NCBI RefSeq assembly: GCF_006715785.1
Contig: NZ_VFNX01000005.1
Span: forward strand, 1 to 64,000
Length of the DNA stretch: 64,000 nt
Source: Streptomyces puniciscabiei
GTDB taxonomy: Bacteria; Actinomycetota; Actinomycetes; Streptomycetales; Streptomycetaceae
Reading direction: 5' to 3'
Within the stretch, counting starts at the first letter, position 1, and every line of letters begins with the position of its first letter. A program made the position numbers and the translations under genes. The notes beneath the pieces were generated by a model, which had not been told where the DNA came from, ran no database searches, and saw nothing but the letters and a program-made list of their open reading frames with translations. Positions 34,625 to 44,534 of the stretch are shown here, one piece after another.

Positions 34625-36934
34625 ATGGACGGTGTACCCGGAACGGCCGGGATGGGGCGGCGGCGATTCCTCGGGTATGTGCTGGCCGCCTCGACGCTGA
34701 CCGTGGCCGCCGAACTCGGTGAGGTGGCGCTCGCGCCGGACGGGGCGATGGCGGTCGTCCCCTCCGTGCCGGGTCCGGCGGAGATCTACGACCTCAACGA
34801 CATGCTCACCGACGCGGCACTGCCGACGGCGAACCTGATCACGATCCGGCTCGACAGCGACGGCACGGCCTCCTTCGCGCTGCCCCGGGCGGAGGTCGGG
34901 CAGGGCATCACGACCTCCAGCGCCATGCTGATCGCCGAGGAACTGGACCTGCCGCTGGAGCGGATCCGGGTCACGCTCGCGGACGCGCGGCCGGAGCTGC
35001 TGTTCAACCAGCTCACCGGTGGCTCCAACACCACGATCTCGACCTTCACACCGATCCGGGTGGCCGCCGCGGTGGCCCGGGGCCGGCTGATGCGGGCGGC
35101 GGCCCTGGAACTCGGGGAGGCTCTGGACACCCTGACCGCCAAGGCCGGGGTCATCACCTCGTCGGCCACCGGACGCAGTCTCACGTACGGCGAACTCGCT
35201 GAAAAGGCGGCGGCCATGACGACCAGTCAGGTCTCCGTCGCACTGAAGGAGGCCGCCGACTTCGAGGTCATCGGCACCCCGCAGGGGCGTGTCGACGCGC
35301 GGGAAGCGGTGACCGGGCGCAAGAAGTTCGCCATGGACCTGCACGTCCCCGACGCCCTGCCGACCATGGTGTGCCGGCCGCCGGCGATCAACGGCACCGT
35401 GCGCTCGGTGGAGAACCTCGCCGCGGTGCGGGCGATGCCCGGCATCACCGACGTCGTGGCCGTCTCGACCGGCGTCGCCGTCCGTGGCCGCACGTTCGGG
35501 CAGTGCATCGACGCCGTGCGCGCGCTGAAGGTCTCCTGGGGTCCCGGAACGGCCGAGGGGAAGAGCGACGACACCGTCCGCGACGAACTCCGCAAGGCGG
35601 AAGTCCCGCTTCCCGCACCGGACCTGCTGAGCAAGTCGGTCGACGCCCGGTTCACCTTCCACTTCGCGAGCAACAGCGCGCTGGAGACCAACTGCGCCAT
35701 CGCCGACGTACGGGAGGACTCGGCCGAGATCTGGGGAAGCCTGAAGTCCCCGATCACCGCCCAGGAGCAGATCGCGCTGAAGCTGGGACTGCCGGCCGGC
35801 GCAGTGAAGGTCCATGTCACCGAGGGCGGCGGCTCCTTCGGCCGAAAGCTCTTCCATGACGCCGCCGCCGAGGCCGCCGAGATCTCGAAGGCGATGGGCA
35901 AGCCGGTCAAGGTGATGTGGCACCGCACCGACGACTTCCGGCAGGGCCGCACGCACCCGATGGCCACCTCGCGCGTGCGCGCCACCTACGCGCTCGGCCA
36001 GGTGCTCACCTACGACCAGCGGCACACCTCCGTGGCCACCGACTTCGGCCACGGTGTCGGTGAGATCATCACCGCGGAGGCCGCACGGCTGCCCGTCGGC
36101 GATCTGACCTTCTCCGAGACGATCTTCGCGCTCAGTCAGCAGACGCCGTACCACTTCGGCGTCGTCACCCAGGTGCTCGGCGAGACCGACAAGGGATTCC
36201 ACACCGGCTCCATGCGCAACATCTACTCGCCCAACGTGCGCTGTGCGCAGGAACTGGTCGTGGACGAGCTGGCGAAGCGGATGGGCAAGGACCCGTACCG
36301 GTTCCGCCGGGAGTTCCTCAAGGAGGAGCGGGCGCGGGCCGTCCTCGACAAGGTGGCCGACGTCGGGCAATGGGGCCGGAGCATGCCCGCTGGCACGGCA
36401 CAGGGCATCGCGCTCCATCCCGAGTATCACGCGTACGTCGCCGTCCTCGCCGAGATCGACTGCCGGCCGGAGACCACCGGCCGCACGATCCGCGACGCCT
36501 GCACCGGACCGCGTGTCACCAAGGTGGTGTGCGCCGTCGACGTGGGTCTGGCGGTCAACCCGCGAGGACTCGAGGCGCAGATGATGGGCGGCATCATGGA
36601 CGGCATCGCGATCACCCTCACCTCCGGCCTCCATCTCGCGGGCGGCCACTTCCTGGAGGGGAGTTGGGACCACTACTTCTACACCCGGCAGTGGAACACC
36701 CCGCCCGAGCTGGAGATCGTCGTCATGCCGCCGGCCACCGGGCAGCCCGGAGGCGCGGGCGAGCTGGCCGTGGCGGGTGCGGCCGCTGCGGTGGCCTGCG
36801 CCTACGGCCGGGCCACCGGCACCATGCCGACGGACTTCCCGGTCAACCACGCCGGACCGCTCGGCTTCGAGCCGCTGCCCACCACGCCGCCGATCCCCGC
36901 GTCCCCCACCGACGGACTCGACCGCGCCTTCTAG
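34625..36934 (+). CDS. Tat-exported molybdopterin-binding hydroxylase, large subunit (IorB-like)
   Basis: 769 residues from the ATG at 34625, with GAAGGAG ahead. A twin-arginine signal ([12 protein letters not shown], residues 12-23) begins the protein. It has the xanthine-dehydrogenase-family aldehyde-oxidase folds with [13 protein letters not shown], and the GGAGE active-site Glu near the C-terminus. The single-chain two-part layout without a FAD subunit matches isoquinoline 1-oxidoreductase beta subunits, which hydroxylate N-heterocycles or oxidise aldehydes outside the cytoplasm. The small 2Fe-2S subunit follows after 8 bp. Confidence 0.9.
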   Translation: MDGVPGTAGMGRRRFLGYVLAASTLTVAAELGEVALAPDGAMAVVPSVPGPAEIYDLNDMLTDAALPTANLITIRLDSDGTASFALPRAEVGQGITTSSAMLIAEELDLPLERIRVTLADARPELLFNQLTGGSNTTISTFTPIRVAAAVARGRLMRAAALELGEALDTLTAKAGVITSSATGRSLTYGELAEKAAAMTTSQVSVALKEAADFEVIGTPQGRVDAREAVTGRKKFAMDLHVPDALPTMVCRPPAINGTVRSVENLAAVRAMPGITDVVAVSTGVAVRGRTFGQCIDAVRALKVSWGPGTAEGKSDDTVRDELRKAEVPLPAPDLLSKSVDARFTFHFASNSALETNCAIADVREDSAEIWGSLKSPITAQEQIALKLGLPAGAVKVHVTEGGGSFGRKLFHDAAAEAAEISKAMGKPVKVMWHRTDDFRQGRTHPMATSRVRATYALGQVLTYDQRHTSVATDFGHGVGEIITAEAARLPVGDLTFSETIFALSQQTPYHFGVVTQVLGETDKGFHTGSMRNIYSPNVRCAQELVVDELAKRMGKDPYRFRREFLKEERARAVLDKVADVGQWGRSMPAGTAQGIALHPEYHAYVAVLAEIDCRPETTGRTIRDACTGPRVTKVVCAVDVGLAVNPRGLEAQMMGGIMDGIAITLTSGLHLAGGHFLEGSWDHYFYTRQWNTPPELEIVVMPPATGQPGGAGELAVAGAAAAVACAYGRATGTMPTDFPVNHAGPLGFEPLPTTPPIPASPTDGLDRAF

Positions 36935-36942
36935 GAGACCAT

Positions 36943-37419
36943 GTGCCCGAACACACCTTCATCCTCAACGGCAAGCGGGTGTCCGTCGACGTCGAGGACG
37001 ACGTCCGGCTGCTGTGGGTGCTCAGAGACGTCCTCGGTGTCACCGGACCGAAGTACGGCTGCGGCCTCGGCGTCTGCCAGGCCTGCACCAGCCACATCAA
37101 CGGCAAGGCCTTCAACCCCTGTTCGGTGCCGGTGAAGGACATCGGCGCCGATGACGAGATCACCACCATCGAGGGCCTGCCCGCCACCGTCGGCCGTGAC
37201 CTGCATCCGATGCAGGAGGCCTGGCTGGAGTACGACGTCGCGCAGTGCGGCTACTGCCAGCCCGGTCAGATCATGACCGCCGTCGCCAAGGTCCGCCAGG
37301 CCCGCGCGGAGGGCCGGGAGATCACCGAGGCCGACCTGGACGAGATCCGCAACGTCTGCCGGTGCGGCACCTACCACCGCATCCGGCAGGCGATCACGGC
37401 CGGCGCGAAGAAGTACTGA
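36943..37419 (+). CDS. 2Fe-2S subunit of the molybdenum hydroxylase (IorA-like)
   Basis: 158 residues from the GTG at 36943, with GGAG six bases upstream; the ATG at 36941 is in another frame. A plant-type 2Fe-2S cluster is bound by Cys 40, 45, 48 and 60 (YGCGLGVCQAC, NPC), and a second cluster by the four-helix domain with CGYCQPG and CRCGTYHRI. It passes electrons from the Mo site to an external acceptor. It has no signal peptide of its own and probably rides out of the cell with the Tat-exported large subunit. Confidence 0.95.
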   Translation: MPEHTFILNGKRVSVDVEDDVRLLWVLRDVLGVTGPKYGCGLGVCQACTSHINGKAFNPCSVPVKDIGADDEITTIEGLPATVGRDLHPMQEAWLEYDVAQCGYCQPGQIMTAVAKVRQARAEGREITEADLDEIRNVCRCGTYHRIRQAITAGAKKY

Positions 37420-37466
37420 GGCGTCGGCCGGGATGTCGCCGAGCAGCCGGTGCGGCGGCGGGCCGC

Positions 37467-38141
37467 CTAAGCGTCGTCCGCCGGTTTCAGCTGCAGCGCG
37501 TTCTCCCAGATCTTGTTGAGCGTCGTCACCAGCCGTTCGAAGGGGATCCGCTGCCCGAGCACGAACACGCTGTAGGCCATGCGGCTCACCATGCCGGACA
37601 GGGCGTGGGCCGTCACCAGCGGATCGAGAGTGGGGTCGGCCTCGCCGCTGTCCTGCAGGGCGCGGATCATCCTGGCGTTGCGCCGCGCGAAGGCGTTGCC
37701 GCGTTCGACCCGCAGCGCCAGGAAGCTGTCGTCGATGTGCGCGACCTGCTCGAAGAGGGCCATCAGGCGCGCGTTCTTCTTGTACGAGCGCAGATAGTCA
37801 CGGTTGGCCGCGTCGATGAGCTGCCGGGTGTCGGTGATGCCGGTGCGCTCGCGCAGGTGCGGATGGAGCATCTCCTCCTGCACCATGGCGACGAGCGCCC
37901 GGAAGACATCCTCTTTGTCGGTGAAGTAGGTGTAGAACGAGCCGGACGCGACATGGGCGGCCGCGGTGATGTCGGTGATCCGGGCGTCGAGATAACCGTC
38001 GCGCTCGAAGACCTCGCGCGCCGCGGCGATGAGCGCGTTTCGCGTGCGCTCGCCCCGCCGGCTGCGCGGGGCGAGCGGTTCCCGGGGTCCGTCATGAGCC
38101 GGGGCCCGGCGGCCCTTGCCCGGGTGCGGCGCCGGCTTCAC
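37467..38141 (-). CDS. TetR-family regulator
   Basis: 224 residues. The N-terminal helix-turn-helix is clear: ALIAAAREVFERDGYLDARI, DITAAAHVASGSFYTYFTDK (residues about 36-78). The C-terminal ligand domain is of general TetR type. It overlaps the hydrolase stop by 4 bp and is co-transcribed with it from the divergent region at 39.15 kb, so it probably controls that promoter. The N-terminal 30 residues are basic and Pro-rich and may be over-extended. Confidence 0.93.
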   Translation of the reverse strand: MKPAPHPGKGRRAPAHDGPREPLAPRSRRGERTRNALIAAAREVFERDGYLDARITDITAAAHVASGSFYTYFTDKEDVFRALVAMVQEEMLHPHLRERTGITDTRQLIDAANRDYLRSYKKNARLMALFEQVAHIDDSFLALRVERGNAFARRNARMIRALQDSGEADPTLDPLVTAHALSGMVSRMAYSVFVLGQRIPFERLVTTLNKIWENALQLKPADDA

Positions 38142-39088
38142 CGTCCCAGGTCCAGCGAGCCGAGGAAGCGGAGGAGCGCGGCGTTGACCTCCTCGGGGCG
38201 CTCCTGCTGGACCCAGTGGCCGGCGCCCTCCAGGACGACGTGCTCGCGCAGGTCGGTGAGGACGTCACCGAGGCGCTGCGCGGGCATGAACCTGGCGACG
38301 GGATCCCGGGAGCCGGTGAGGAAGAGGGACGGCTGCGTGAGGGGACGGCCCTCCAGGTCGCGGGTCAGCGCCCAGTTGCGGTCCATGTTGCGGTAGTAGT
38401 TGAGGCCGCCCGTGAAGCCGGTCGCCTCGAACGTCCTGACGTAATAGGCCAGTTCGTCCTCGTCGAGCCACGGCGGGGGCGCGAGTTCCGCCTCGTCGCG
38501 GGACGCCCACTCGGCGGAGTAGACCTCGCGTGCGACGAGCGTCCTGCGGACGTTCCGCGCCAGCGCCTCGTCCGCGGCTCCGGGCTCCTGGAACCACACC
38601 ATGTAGAAGTCGTCGCCCAGACGCGAACGGAGGACGGGCAGCGGCGCGACGGGGGAGCGCGGGGTGACGGGCACGCTCAGGCCGGCCACGGCCCGCACCC
38701 GTGCGGGATGCAGCCAGGCCATGTGCCATACGACGTTGGCTCCCCAGTCGTGTCCCACGAAGACCGCGTCCTCGGCGCCCACGTCGTCCAGGAGGCCCGC
38801 GAGGTCCCCGCACAGGCTCAGCACGTCGTAGGCCTCGACCTCCCGAGGCCGTGAGCTCCCTCCGTAACCGCGCATGTCGGGCGCGAGGACCCGGTAGCCG
38901 GCCTGGGCCAGGGCGAAGACCTGGTGCCGCCAGGAGAAGGCGAGCTCGGGAAACCCGTGGCACAGCACGACCGGCGGTGTGCCGGGCCGCTGCTCGCCGT
39001 GCTCGAAGACGCGCAGGGTGATGCCGTTCGTGGCGACCTCACGTGCCTCGAGGCGCTCCCAGTCCGCGAGTGAAGCCTTCGTCGTCAT
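38138..39088 (-). CDS. Alpha/beta-hydrolase, epoxide hydrolase-like
   Basis: 316 residues from the ATG at 39088. The oxyanion segment HGFPELAFSW, the nucleophile elbow GHDWGANV (Asp nucleophile) and the catalytic His in GAGHWVQQERP match soluble epoxide hydrolases and haloalkane dehalogenases. The HGFPE motif and Tyr-rich lid (ELAYYVRTFEATGF) favour epoxide hydrolase. Substrate unknown. It is the first gene of a two-gene operon with TetR and diverges from the HAD hydrolase gene. Confidence 0.9.
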   Translation of the reverse strand: MTTKASLADWERLEAREVATNGITLRVFEHGEQRPGTPPVVLCHGFPELAFSWRHQVFALAQAGYRVLAPDMRGYGGSSRPREVEAYDVLSLCGDLAGLLDDVGAEDAVFVGHDWGANVVWHMAWLHPARVRAVAGLSVPVTPRSPVAPLPVLRSRLGDDFYMVWFQEPGAADEALARNVRRTLVAREVYSAEWASRDEAELAPPPWLDEDELAYYVRTFEATGFTGGLNYYRNMDRNWALTRDLEGRPLTQPSLFLTGSRDPVARFMPAQRLGDVLTDLREHVVLEGAGHWVQQERPEEVNAALLRFLGSLDLGR

Positions 39089-39157
39089 GTGCCACCGCAC
39101 CGCCCATCGGCTGATCACCCTCGACCAACTGCCCTGGTCGACGGGAGGTTATAAGTA

Positions 39158-39186
39158 TTGAACCTGACGTTGGATTCAAATATACA
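39158..39186. promoter_or_regulatory. Divergent promoter with embedded operator palindrome
   Basis: On the plus strand TTGAAC (39158) and TATACA (39181) are separated by exactly 17 bp, a good promoter for the HAD gene. The same segment (39158-39179) is an imperfect dyad, TTGAACC ... GGATTCAA, and its minus strand offers TTGAAT as a -35 for the hydrolase/TetR operon with a weak TACTTA-like -10. A TetR bound here would cover both promoters. Confidence 0.7.
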
Positions 39187-39198
39187 GGGAGAGGGACG

Positions 39199-39897
39199 AT
39201 GCATCTCTTCGGCCGGGGCGCGGACACGACGCCCGGTACCCGCAGCGCCGTCCTGTTCGACTTCGGCGGTGTGCTCACCACCAGCGTGCACGCGGCCTTC
39301 GAGCAGCTGGGGACCGAGCTGGGCTGCGACCCGCGGCTGCCGCTGCGGCTGCTGGCCAGGGACAAGGTGAGCGGCGCCCTGCTCGTGGCGCACGAGGAAG
39401 GCCGGATCGGCGAGCTGGAGTTCGAACAGGGCTTCGCCGAGCGGCTCCGCGCCCACGGAGTGGCGATCGACCCCGCGGAGCCGGGCATCGTCCGCCGGAT
39501 CCAGCGCGCGCTGGAGCCCGACCACGCCATGATCGATCTGGTCGCGCGGGTGCGCGAGGCAGGGTACCGGGTCGGTCTGCTGTCCAACTCGCTCGGTGAC
39601 GACTGCTACGCCGGGTTCGACCTGCCGGTCATGTTCGACGCCGTCACCATCTCGGGAGAGGTGGGCGTCCGCAAGCCCTCGCGCCGGGCCTACGAGATCG
39701 CCTGCGAACGGCTGGGCGTCCGCCCGGAGGACGCGGTGATGGTGGACGACCTGGAGCAGAACATCACCGCGGCCGAACGCGCGGGTCTCGCGGGGATCGT
39801 GCACACGGACGCCTCCGCGACGGCCACGGCGCTGACCTCCGTACTCGGCCCTCGCGCACGGCGTCCGGGCCCGGGCGCGCGAGGGGCCATGGAGTGA
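39199..39897 (+). CDS. HAD-family hydrolase (subfamily IA)
   Basis: 232 residues from the ATG at 39199 with GGGAGAGGG upstream. Motif I FDFGGVLT, motif II LLSNS, the Lys in RKPSRRAYE and motif III VMVDDLEQN are all present, giving a complete HAD hydrolase with a helical cap. These act on phosphate esters, or occasionally haloacids; substrate unknown. It is divergent from the epoxide hydrolase/TetR operon and likely shares its regulation. Confidence 0.93.
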   Translation: MHLFGRGADTTPGTRSAVLFDFGGVLTTSVHAAFEQLGTELGCDPRLPLRLLARDKVSGALLVAHEEGRIGELEFEQGFAERLRAHGVAIDPAEPGIVRRIQRALEPDHAMIDLVARVREAGYRVGLLSNSLGDDCYAGFDLPVMFDAVTISGEVGVRKPSRRAYEIACERLGVRPEDAVMVDDLEQNITAAERAGLAGIVHTDASATATALTSVLGPRARRPGPGARGAME

Positions 39898-39921
39898 CGG
39901 GGCATCGCCCGCTGCGGCGGT

Positions 39922-40617
39922 TCAGCCCAGTTTCCTCAGCAGTTCCGCGGCGAGCGGGGCGGAGGAGGCGGGGTTCTGTCCGGTGATCAGGTTGCGGTCG
40001 ACGACCACGTTGGGCGCCCACGGCTCGCCGACCTGGACGTCGACGCCCGCCTCCTCGAGCCGCGTCTGCAGCAGCCACCTGGCCTTGTCGGCGAAGCCCG
40101 CCTGCGTCTCCTCGGCGTTGGTGAACGCGGCCACCCGGTAACCGGCGAAGGCGTTGGAACCGTCGCCCCGCTCGGCGGCGAGCAGCGCGGCCGGGGCGTG
40201 GCAGACCACACCCAGCGGTTTGCCCGAGCCGAGCGTGTCGATGAGGAGCCGGCCGGAGACGGCATTGACGGCGAGGTCCTCCATGGGGCCGTGGCCGCCC
40301 GGGTAGAAGACGGCGTCGTAGTCGTCCAGGCGGACGTCCTCCAGCCGGACCGGGGTCTTGATCTCGCCGATGGAGGCGAGGGCGGCGGCGATCCTGTCCG
40401 CGCCCTCCTGTCCGCCGTTGACCTCGGGCGCGAGGCTGCCGCGGTCGACGGTCGGGACGACGCCGCCGGGCGTGGCGACGACGATCTCGTGACCGGCTGC
40501 CCTGAACGCCTCGTACGGGGCGACGGCCTCCTCGGCCCAGAAACCGGTCGGGTGCTTGGTGCCGTCGGCCAGCGTCCAGTGGTCGACGCCGGTCATCACG
40601 AAGAGGATCTTCGACAT
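39922..40617 (-). CDS. DJ-1/PfpI-family type 1 glutamine amidotransferase-like protein (Hsp31-like)
   Basis: 231 residues from the ATG at 40617. The nucleophile elbow VVCHAPAALL (Cys about 140) and the substrate-side EE pair in TGFWAEEAVAPYEAF match Hsp31/glyoxalase III-like DJ-1 proteins, which detoxify methylglyoxal or act as stress chaperones. It is divergent from a LysR regulator with a perfect palindrome in the shared promoter region, which suggests it is the regulator's target. Confidence 0.9.
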   Translation of the reverse strand: MSKILFVMTGVDHWTLADGTKHPTGFWAEEAVAPYEAFRAAGHEIVVATPGGVVPTVDRGSLAPEVNGGQEGADRIAAALASIGEIKTPVRLEDVRLDDYDAVFYPGGHGPMEDLAVNAVSGRLLIDTLGSGKPLGVVCHAPAALLAAERGDGSNAFAGYRVAAFTNAEETQAGFADKARWLLQTRLEEAGVDVQVGEPWAPNVVVDRNLITGQNPASSAPLAAELLRKLG

Positions 40618-40692
40618 GGTGCTTCTTTCGGGGGAGTTGGAGAGATCGTCCTCGAACCTAGGACCCCGAGCCATGTGTTTCCAATGAGGACT

Positions 40693-40709
40693 CCAATGCC
40701 AGGCATTGG
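40693..40709. promoter_or_regulatory. Palindromic LysR-type operator
   Basis: CCAATGCC-A-GGCATTGG is a perfect 8-bp inverted repeat with a 1-bp centre, 24 bp before the LysR start. A further half-site TTCCAATG lies just upstream. This fits autoregulation by the LysR protein and control of the divergent DJ-1-like gene. Confidence 0.8.
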
Positions 40710-40733
40710 AACTTCTATGGCTACCTTTGATGC

Positions 40734-41633
40734 GTGAGCGATCTCGACCTGAACCTGCTGCGCACGTTCCTGGCGGTGTACCGATCGGGTTCGTTCACCG
40801 GTGCCGCGCAGCTGCTGGGGCTGTCGCAGCCCACGGTGACGACACAGATGCGCGCCCTGGAGCGGCAGACGGGACGGGAGCTGTTCGAGCGGCTGCCGCG
40901 AGGGGTCGCGCCGACCGCCGTGGCCGACGAACTCGCGGTACGGGTCGCCCCGGGGCTGGACCTGCTCGCCGCCGTTTCCGGCCCGGACGCGACGGAGGGC
41001 CGTACGGCCGATCCGGTGCACCTCGCCGGCCCCGCCGAGTTCCTGTGCACCGGCGTGCTGCCGGTGCTGGCGCCGCTCGTGGCGGACGGGGTGCGGCTGC
41101 GGGTGGCGGCGGGGCTGACCGACGCACTGCTCGAGGAGCTACGGGCGGGCCGCCACGACCTGGTGATCGCCACGCTCCGCCCCCAGGGCCGGACACTGTC
41201 CGCGGTGCCGCTGGCGGACGAGGAGTTCGTGCTGGTCGCGGCTCCCGTGTGGGCCGAGCGGGTGAAGGAGCCGCTCGCCACCGAGGGCCCCTCGGTCCTG
41301 CACTCGGTTCCGCTGGTGACATACGCGGAGGACCTGCCCATCGCCCGCCGCTACTGGCGTCATGTCTTCGGTCGCCGGCTCTCCTGCCCCGCCGCCGTCA
41401 CGGTGCCGGACCTGCGCGGAGTGAAGGCCGCGGTCGTGGCCGGCGCGGGCTTCACCGTGCTGCCCCGCTATCTGTGCGCCGACGAGCTCGCCTCCGGAGC
41501 CCTCGTCGTCCTGCACGAGCCCGACGACGCCCCGATCAACACCGCCTACCTGGTCCAGCGCCCGGGCGTCCCCGACAACCCGGACGTGATCCGCGTCCGC
41601 GACCACCTGCTGCACGCCCTGCGTGGCCGGTGA
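40734..41633 (+). CDS. LysR-family transcriptional regulator
   Basis: 299 residues from the GTG at 40734. The winged helix is at residues 1-60 with FLAVYRSGSFTGAAQLLGLSQ and TVTTQMRALERQTGRELFER. The rest is a substrate-binding domain with GLTDALLEELRAG. It is transcribed divergently from the DJ-1-like gene, the classical LysR arrangement. Confidence 0.95.
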   Translation: MSDLDLNLLRTFLAVYRSGSFTGAAQLLGLSQPTVTTQMRALERQTGRELFERLPRGVAPTAVADELAVRVAPGLDLLAAVSGPDATEGRTADPVHLAGPAEFLCTGVLPVLAPLVADGVRLRVAAGLTDALLEELRAGRHDLVIATLRPQGRTLSAVPLADEEFVLVAAPVWAERVKEPLATEGPSVLHSVPLVTYAEDLPIARRYWRHVFGRRLSCPAAVTVPDLRGVKAAVVAGAGFTVLPRYLCADELASGALVVLHEPDDAPINTAYLVQRPGVPDNPDVIRVRDHLLHALRGR

Positions 41634-41656
41634 CGACAGACCTGGGCGGCGGAGAC

Positions 41657-42106
41657 CTACCGGGGCAGGGCAGCAGGAGCACTCCCGTCGTCGGTCTCTC
41701 CGCGTACCGGAACCGGCTGCCGATAGCGCGTGGAGGTGTCGATCCTCGGGGCGGCCCGGCCGAGCCGCAGAGCCGTGCCCCGCGCCTCGTCGTCGTCCGC
41801 GACGGACACGGCGAGGAGCCGGAAGGGGGCCGAGGGCCGCAGTTCGACGACCACGACCGGCCTCCCGGGCCGCAGGGCCACGAAGTCCGTGCCGCCGGGA
41901 TGGCCGCGCGTGCCGACGGACCAGCCGCCCGGAACCCAGGTGCCGCGCTGCCGGGCCCCGCGCAGGGCGCGCCACCAGTCGGCCTCGACCGTCACCCGGC
42001 ACACCGCAGCCAGCGGCACCCGCACGTGACCGCGCCGGGCCGCTGCCCGTTGCCACCACGGCAGGCGTACGACCACGTCGTCCCCGTCGACGAGAATGCG
42101 TGCCAT
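41657..42106 (-). CDS. Hypothetical protein with PH-like pattern
   Basis: 149 residues from the ATG at 42106, opening MARILVDGDDVVVRLPWWQR. Alternating strands RVPLAAVCRVTVEADWW, GTDFVALRPGRPVVVVEL and a helix at the end suggest a small PH-like domain similar to other actinobacterial unknowns. No membrane segment or catalytic motif is visible. It converges on the LysR gene and is divergent from the phosphoribosyltransferase gene. Confidence 0.65.
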   Translation of the reverse strand: MARILVDGDDVVVRLPWWQRAAARRGHVRVPLAAVCRVTVEADWWRALRGARQRGTWVPGGWSVGTRGHPGGTDFVALRPGRPVVVVELRPSAPFRLLAVSVADDDEARGTALRLGRAAPRIDTSTRYRQPVPVRGETDDGSAPAALPR

Positions 42107-42391
42107 CGCTCAGCTCCTCCGTTCCATACTCGTCGCTTCCGCGCGCGGCTGCCGGACACCGCCGCGATCGGTGCCGCTCGTCACCCGGCACCGGGCCGCG
42201 GACATGCGGGCGTGTCCCGTGTCGTGGCGGTGCGGTCCGGGTACCCGGCCGGGGCGCCGGAGGGAGGTGCCCCGTGTCCGTCCGGTTGTCCGGGTGCGAG
42301 CAGGAGCACCTGCCGGGCGCGAGCCGTCGTACGACCGCACGCCGCGGCCCGGGGACGAGCCCGGCGGAGGTGTGGAAGGAGTCGACTGGGC

Positions 42392-43033
42392 ATGCGGTTT
42401 CATGATCGCGTCCACGCCGGCCGGGAGCTGGCCGAGCGGCTGCGCATCCGGCAGGAGGCGGGGGCGCTGACGCATCCGGTCGTGCTGGCCCTGCCGCGCG
42501 GCGGGGTGACGGTGGCCCGCGAGGTGGCGCGGGCGCTGGAGGCGCCGCTCGACGTGCTGGTCGCGCGCAAGATCGGCGCACCCTTCCAGGAGGAGCTGGG
42601 TGTCGGGGCGCTCGCGGGTGACGACCCCCCGCTGTTCGACGAGCGGACCCTGGACGAACTCGGCCTGGAGGAGGCGGCCCTGGACGAGGTGGTGGAGCGG
42701 GAACGGGCGGAGCTGCACCGCCGGGAGGAGCGGTACCGGCAGGGCCGTCCCGCGCCCGAGCTGCGGGACCGTACCGTCATCCTGGTGGACGACGGGGTGG
42801 CCACCGGGGCGACCGCGCGGGCGGCGCTGCGCTGGCTGCGCCGCCAGGCGCCGGAGCGGGTGGTGCTCGCGGTGCCGGTGTGTTCGCCGCAGGCGGCCGA
42901 GCTGCTGCGCGGCGAGGCCGACGAGGTGCTCTGCCTGCAGCGGCCGACCGTGTTCCTGGCCGTGGGGGAGTGGTACGAGGACTTCGAGCAGCTGACGGAC
43001 GACGACGTGCTCGCCGCGCTGCACGGGCAGTGA
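42392..43033 (+). CDS. Phosphoribosyltransferase-domain protein
   Basis: 213 residues from the ATG at 42392. The PRPP-binding loop [18 protein letters not shown] is a type I phosphoribosyltransferase motif, preceded by [17 protein letters not shown]. This group is usually annotated as phosphoribosyltransferase of unknown base; in several genera it lies in stress loci. It starts 34 bp upstream of rtcB on the same strand, so the two may be one transcript. Confidence 0.9.
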   Translation: MRFHDRVHAGRELAERLRIRQEAGALTHPVVLALPRGGVTVAREVARALEAPLDVLVARKIGAPFQEELGVGALAGDDPPLFDERTLDELGLEEAALDEVVERERAELHRREERYRQGRPAPELRDRTVILVDDGVATGATARAALRWLRRQAPERVVLAVPVCSPQAAELLRGEADEVLCLQRPTVFLAVGEWYEDFEQLTDDDVLAALHGQ

Positions 43034-43067
43034 CCCCGGGGTACGCCGAACCGGAGCGGAGGCCGCG

Positions 43068-44480
43068 ATGGAGTTGATCGAGGAACGTTCCTTCCGCTAC
43101 CGCATCGAGCCGCACGCCGGCATGCGGGTGCCCGGGATCGTGTTCGCGTCCCGGCAGCTGCTCCGGGACGCCGAGCAGTCCCTGGAGCAGGTCGTGCACG
43201 TGGCCACCCTGCCCGGTATCGTCGCCGCCTCCTACGCCATGCCGGACATCCACTGGGGGTACGGCTTCCCCATCGGCGGGGTCGCCGCCACCGACGTGGA
43301 CGCCGGCGGGGTGGTCTCCCCGGGCGGTGTCGGCTTCGACATCTCCTGCGGGGTGCGGCTGCTGGCCGCCGACTGCGACGGCGAGACGCTCCGGCCCGCG
43401 CTGACCGCGGTGATGGACGGCCTCGACCGGGCGATCCCGCGGGGCGCCGGGCCCGGCGGCGTATGGCGGCCGGACGGCCCCGGGGAGCTGGAGCGACTGC
43501 TGGCCGAGGGCTCCCGCTACGCCGTGGAGCGGGGCCACGGGGAGGAACGCGACCTGCTGCGCTGCGAGGACGGCGGCGCGGTCGCCGACGCCGACGTGAA
43601 CCAGGTGGGCCCGCGGGCCCGGGAGCGGGGCCTCGGCCAGGTGGGCAGCCTGGGCTCCGCCAACCACTTCCTGGAGGTGCAGCAGGTGGCCGAGGTGTAC
43701 GACGGCCCGGCCGCGGCCGCCTTCGGGATCCGGCCGGGTCAGGTGTGCGTGATGATCCACTGTGGCTCGCGTGGGCTGGGGCACCAGATCTGCACCGACC
43801 ATGTGCGGCTCATGGACCGCGCCATGGCCCGCTACGGCATCTCCGTGCCCGACCGGCAGCTCGCCTGTACGCCGGTCGACTCGCCCGAGGGGCAGGCCTA
43901 TCTCGGGGCGATGGCCGCCGCCGCCAACTACGGCCGGGCGAACCGGCAGTTGCTGTCCGACGCCGCGCGGGGTGTGTTCCGGCGCGCGGCCGGAGCCCGG
44001 CTGTCGCTGGTGTACGACGTCTCCCACAACCTCGCCAAGATCGAGACCCACCCGGTGGACGGACAGCGGCGCCGGCTGTGCGTCCACCGCAAGGGCGCCA
44101 CCCGCGCCTTCCCGCCCGGCCATCCCGAACTGCCCGACGACATAAGCGGGTTCGGGCAGCCGGTACTGATCCCCGGCACCCTCGGGACGGCGTCGTACGT
44201 GCTGGCCGGCGTGGACCGGGGCGACGCCTTCCACTCCACCTGCCACGGTGCCGGCCGCACCATGAGCCGCCACCAGGCCGCGCGCAGCATCACCGGCAGC
44301 GAGCTGCGCACCCGGCTGCGGCACGCCGGCATCGCCGCGCGCCCGAAGTCCTGGCGCGGCCTGACCGAGGAGACACCGGAGGCGTACAAGGACGTCGACG
44401 CCGTCGTCGCCGCGAGCGAGGGGGCGGGGCTGTGCCGGAAGGTCGCCCGGCTGGTGCCGCTCGGGGTGGTGAAGGGCTGA
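43068..44480 (+). CDS. rtcB: RtcB-type RNA ligase
   Basis: 470 residues. Signature segments of RtcB are present: [54 protein letters not shown] (about 231), YDVSHNLAK and the guanylylated His in [10 protein letters not shown] (about 391). RtcB joins RNA 2',3'-cyclic phosphate or 3'-phosphate ends to 5'-OH ends using GTP and Mn2+, in RNA repair and, in archaea and animals, tRNA splicing. Its cofactor archease is encoded next door in the opposite direction, and two tRNA-mimic RNAs lie 12 kb away. Confidence 0.97.
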   Translation: MELIEERSFRYRIEPHAGMRVPGIVFASRQLLRDAEQSLEQVVHVATLPGIVAASYAMPDIHWGYGFPIGGVAATDVDAGGVVSPGGVGFDISCGVRLLAADCDGETLRPALTAVMDGLDRAIPRGAGPGGVWRPDGPGELERLLAEGSRYAVERGHGEERDLLRCEDGGAVADADVNQVGPRARERGLGQVGSLGSANHFLEVQQVAEVYDGPAAAAFGIRPGQVCVMIHCGSRGLGHQICTDHVRLMDRAMARYGISVPDRQLACTPVDSPEGQAYLGAMAAAANYGRANRQLLSDAARGVFRRAAGARLSLVYDVSHNLAKIETHPVDGQRRRLCVHRKGATRAFPPGHPELPDDISGFGQPVLIPGTLGTASYVLAGVDRGDAFHSTCHGAGRTMSRHQAARSITGSELRTRLRHAGIAARPKSWRGLTEETPEAYKDVDAVVAASEGAGLCRKVARLVPLGVVKG

Positions 44481-44497
44481 CCGCCGGTGGCCGGCGG
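44481..44497 (+). terminator. Short hairpin immediately after rtcB
   Basis: CCGCCGG and CCGGCGG form a perfect 7-bp stem with a 3-base loop directly after the stop, between convergent rtcB and archease genes. Confidence 0.6.
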
Positions 44498-44534
44498 ACG
44501 GGGGTTACGGCGATGGGCGCGCGCGTGTGTGTGG

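Noticed and set aside
37467..38141. This TetR as the regulator of the KstR2-like operators at 47.8 and 54.7 kb.
   Set aside because: Its own divergent promoter carries a different dyad (TTGAACC ... GGATTCAA), and it is operon-linked to an epoxide hydrolase.
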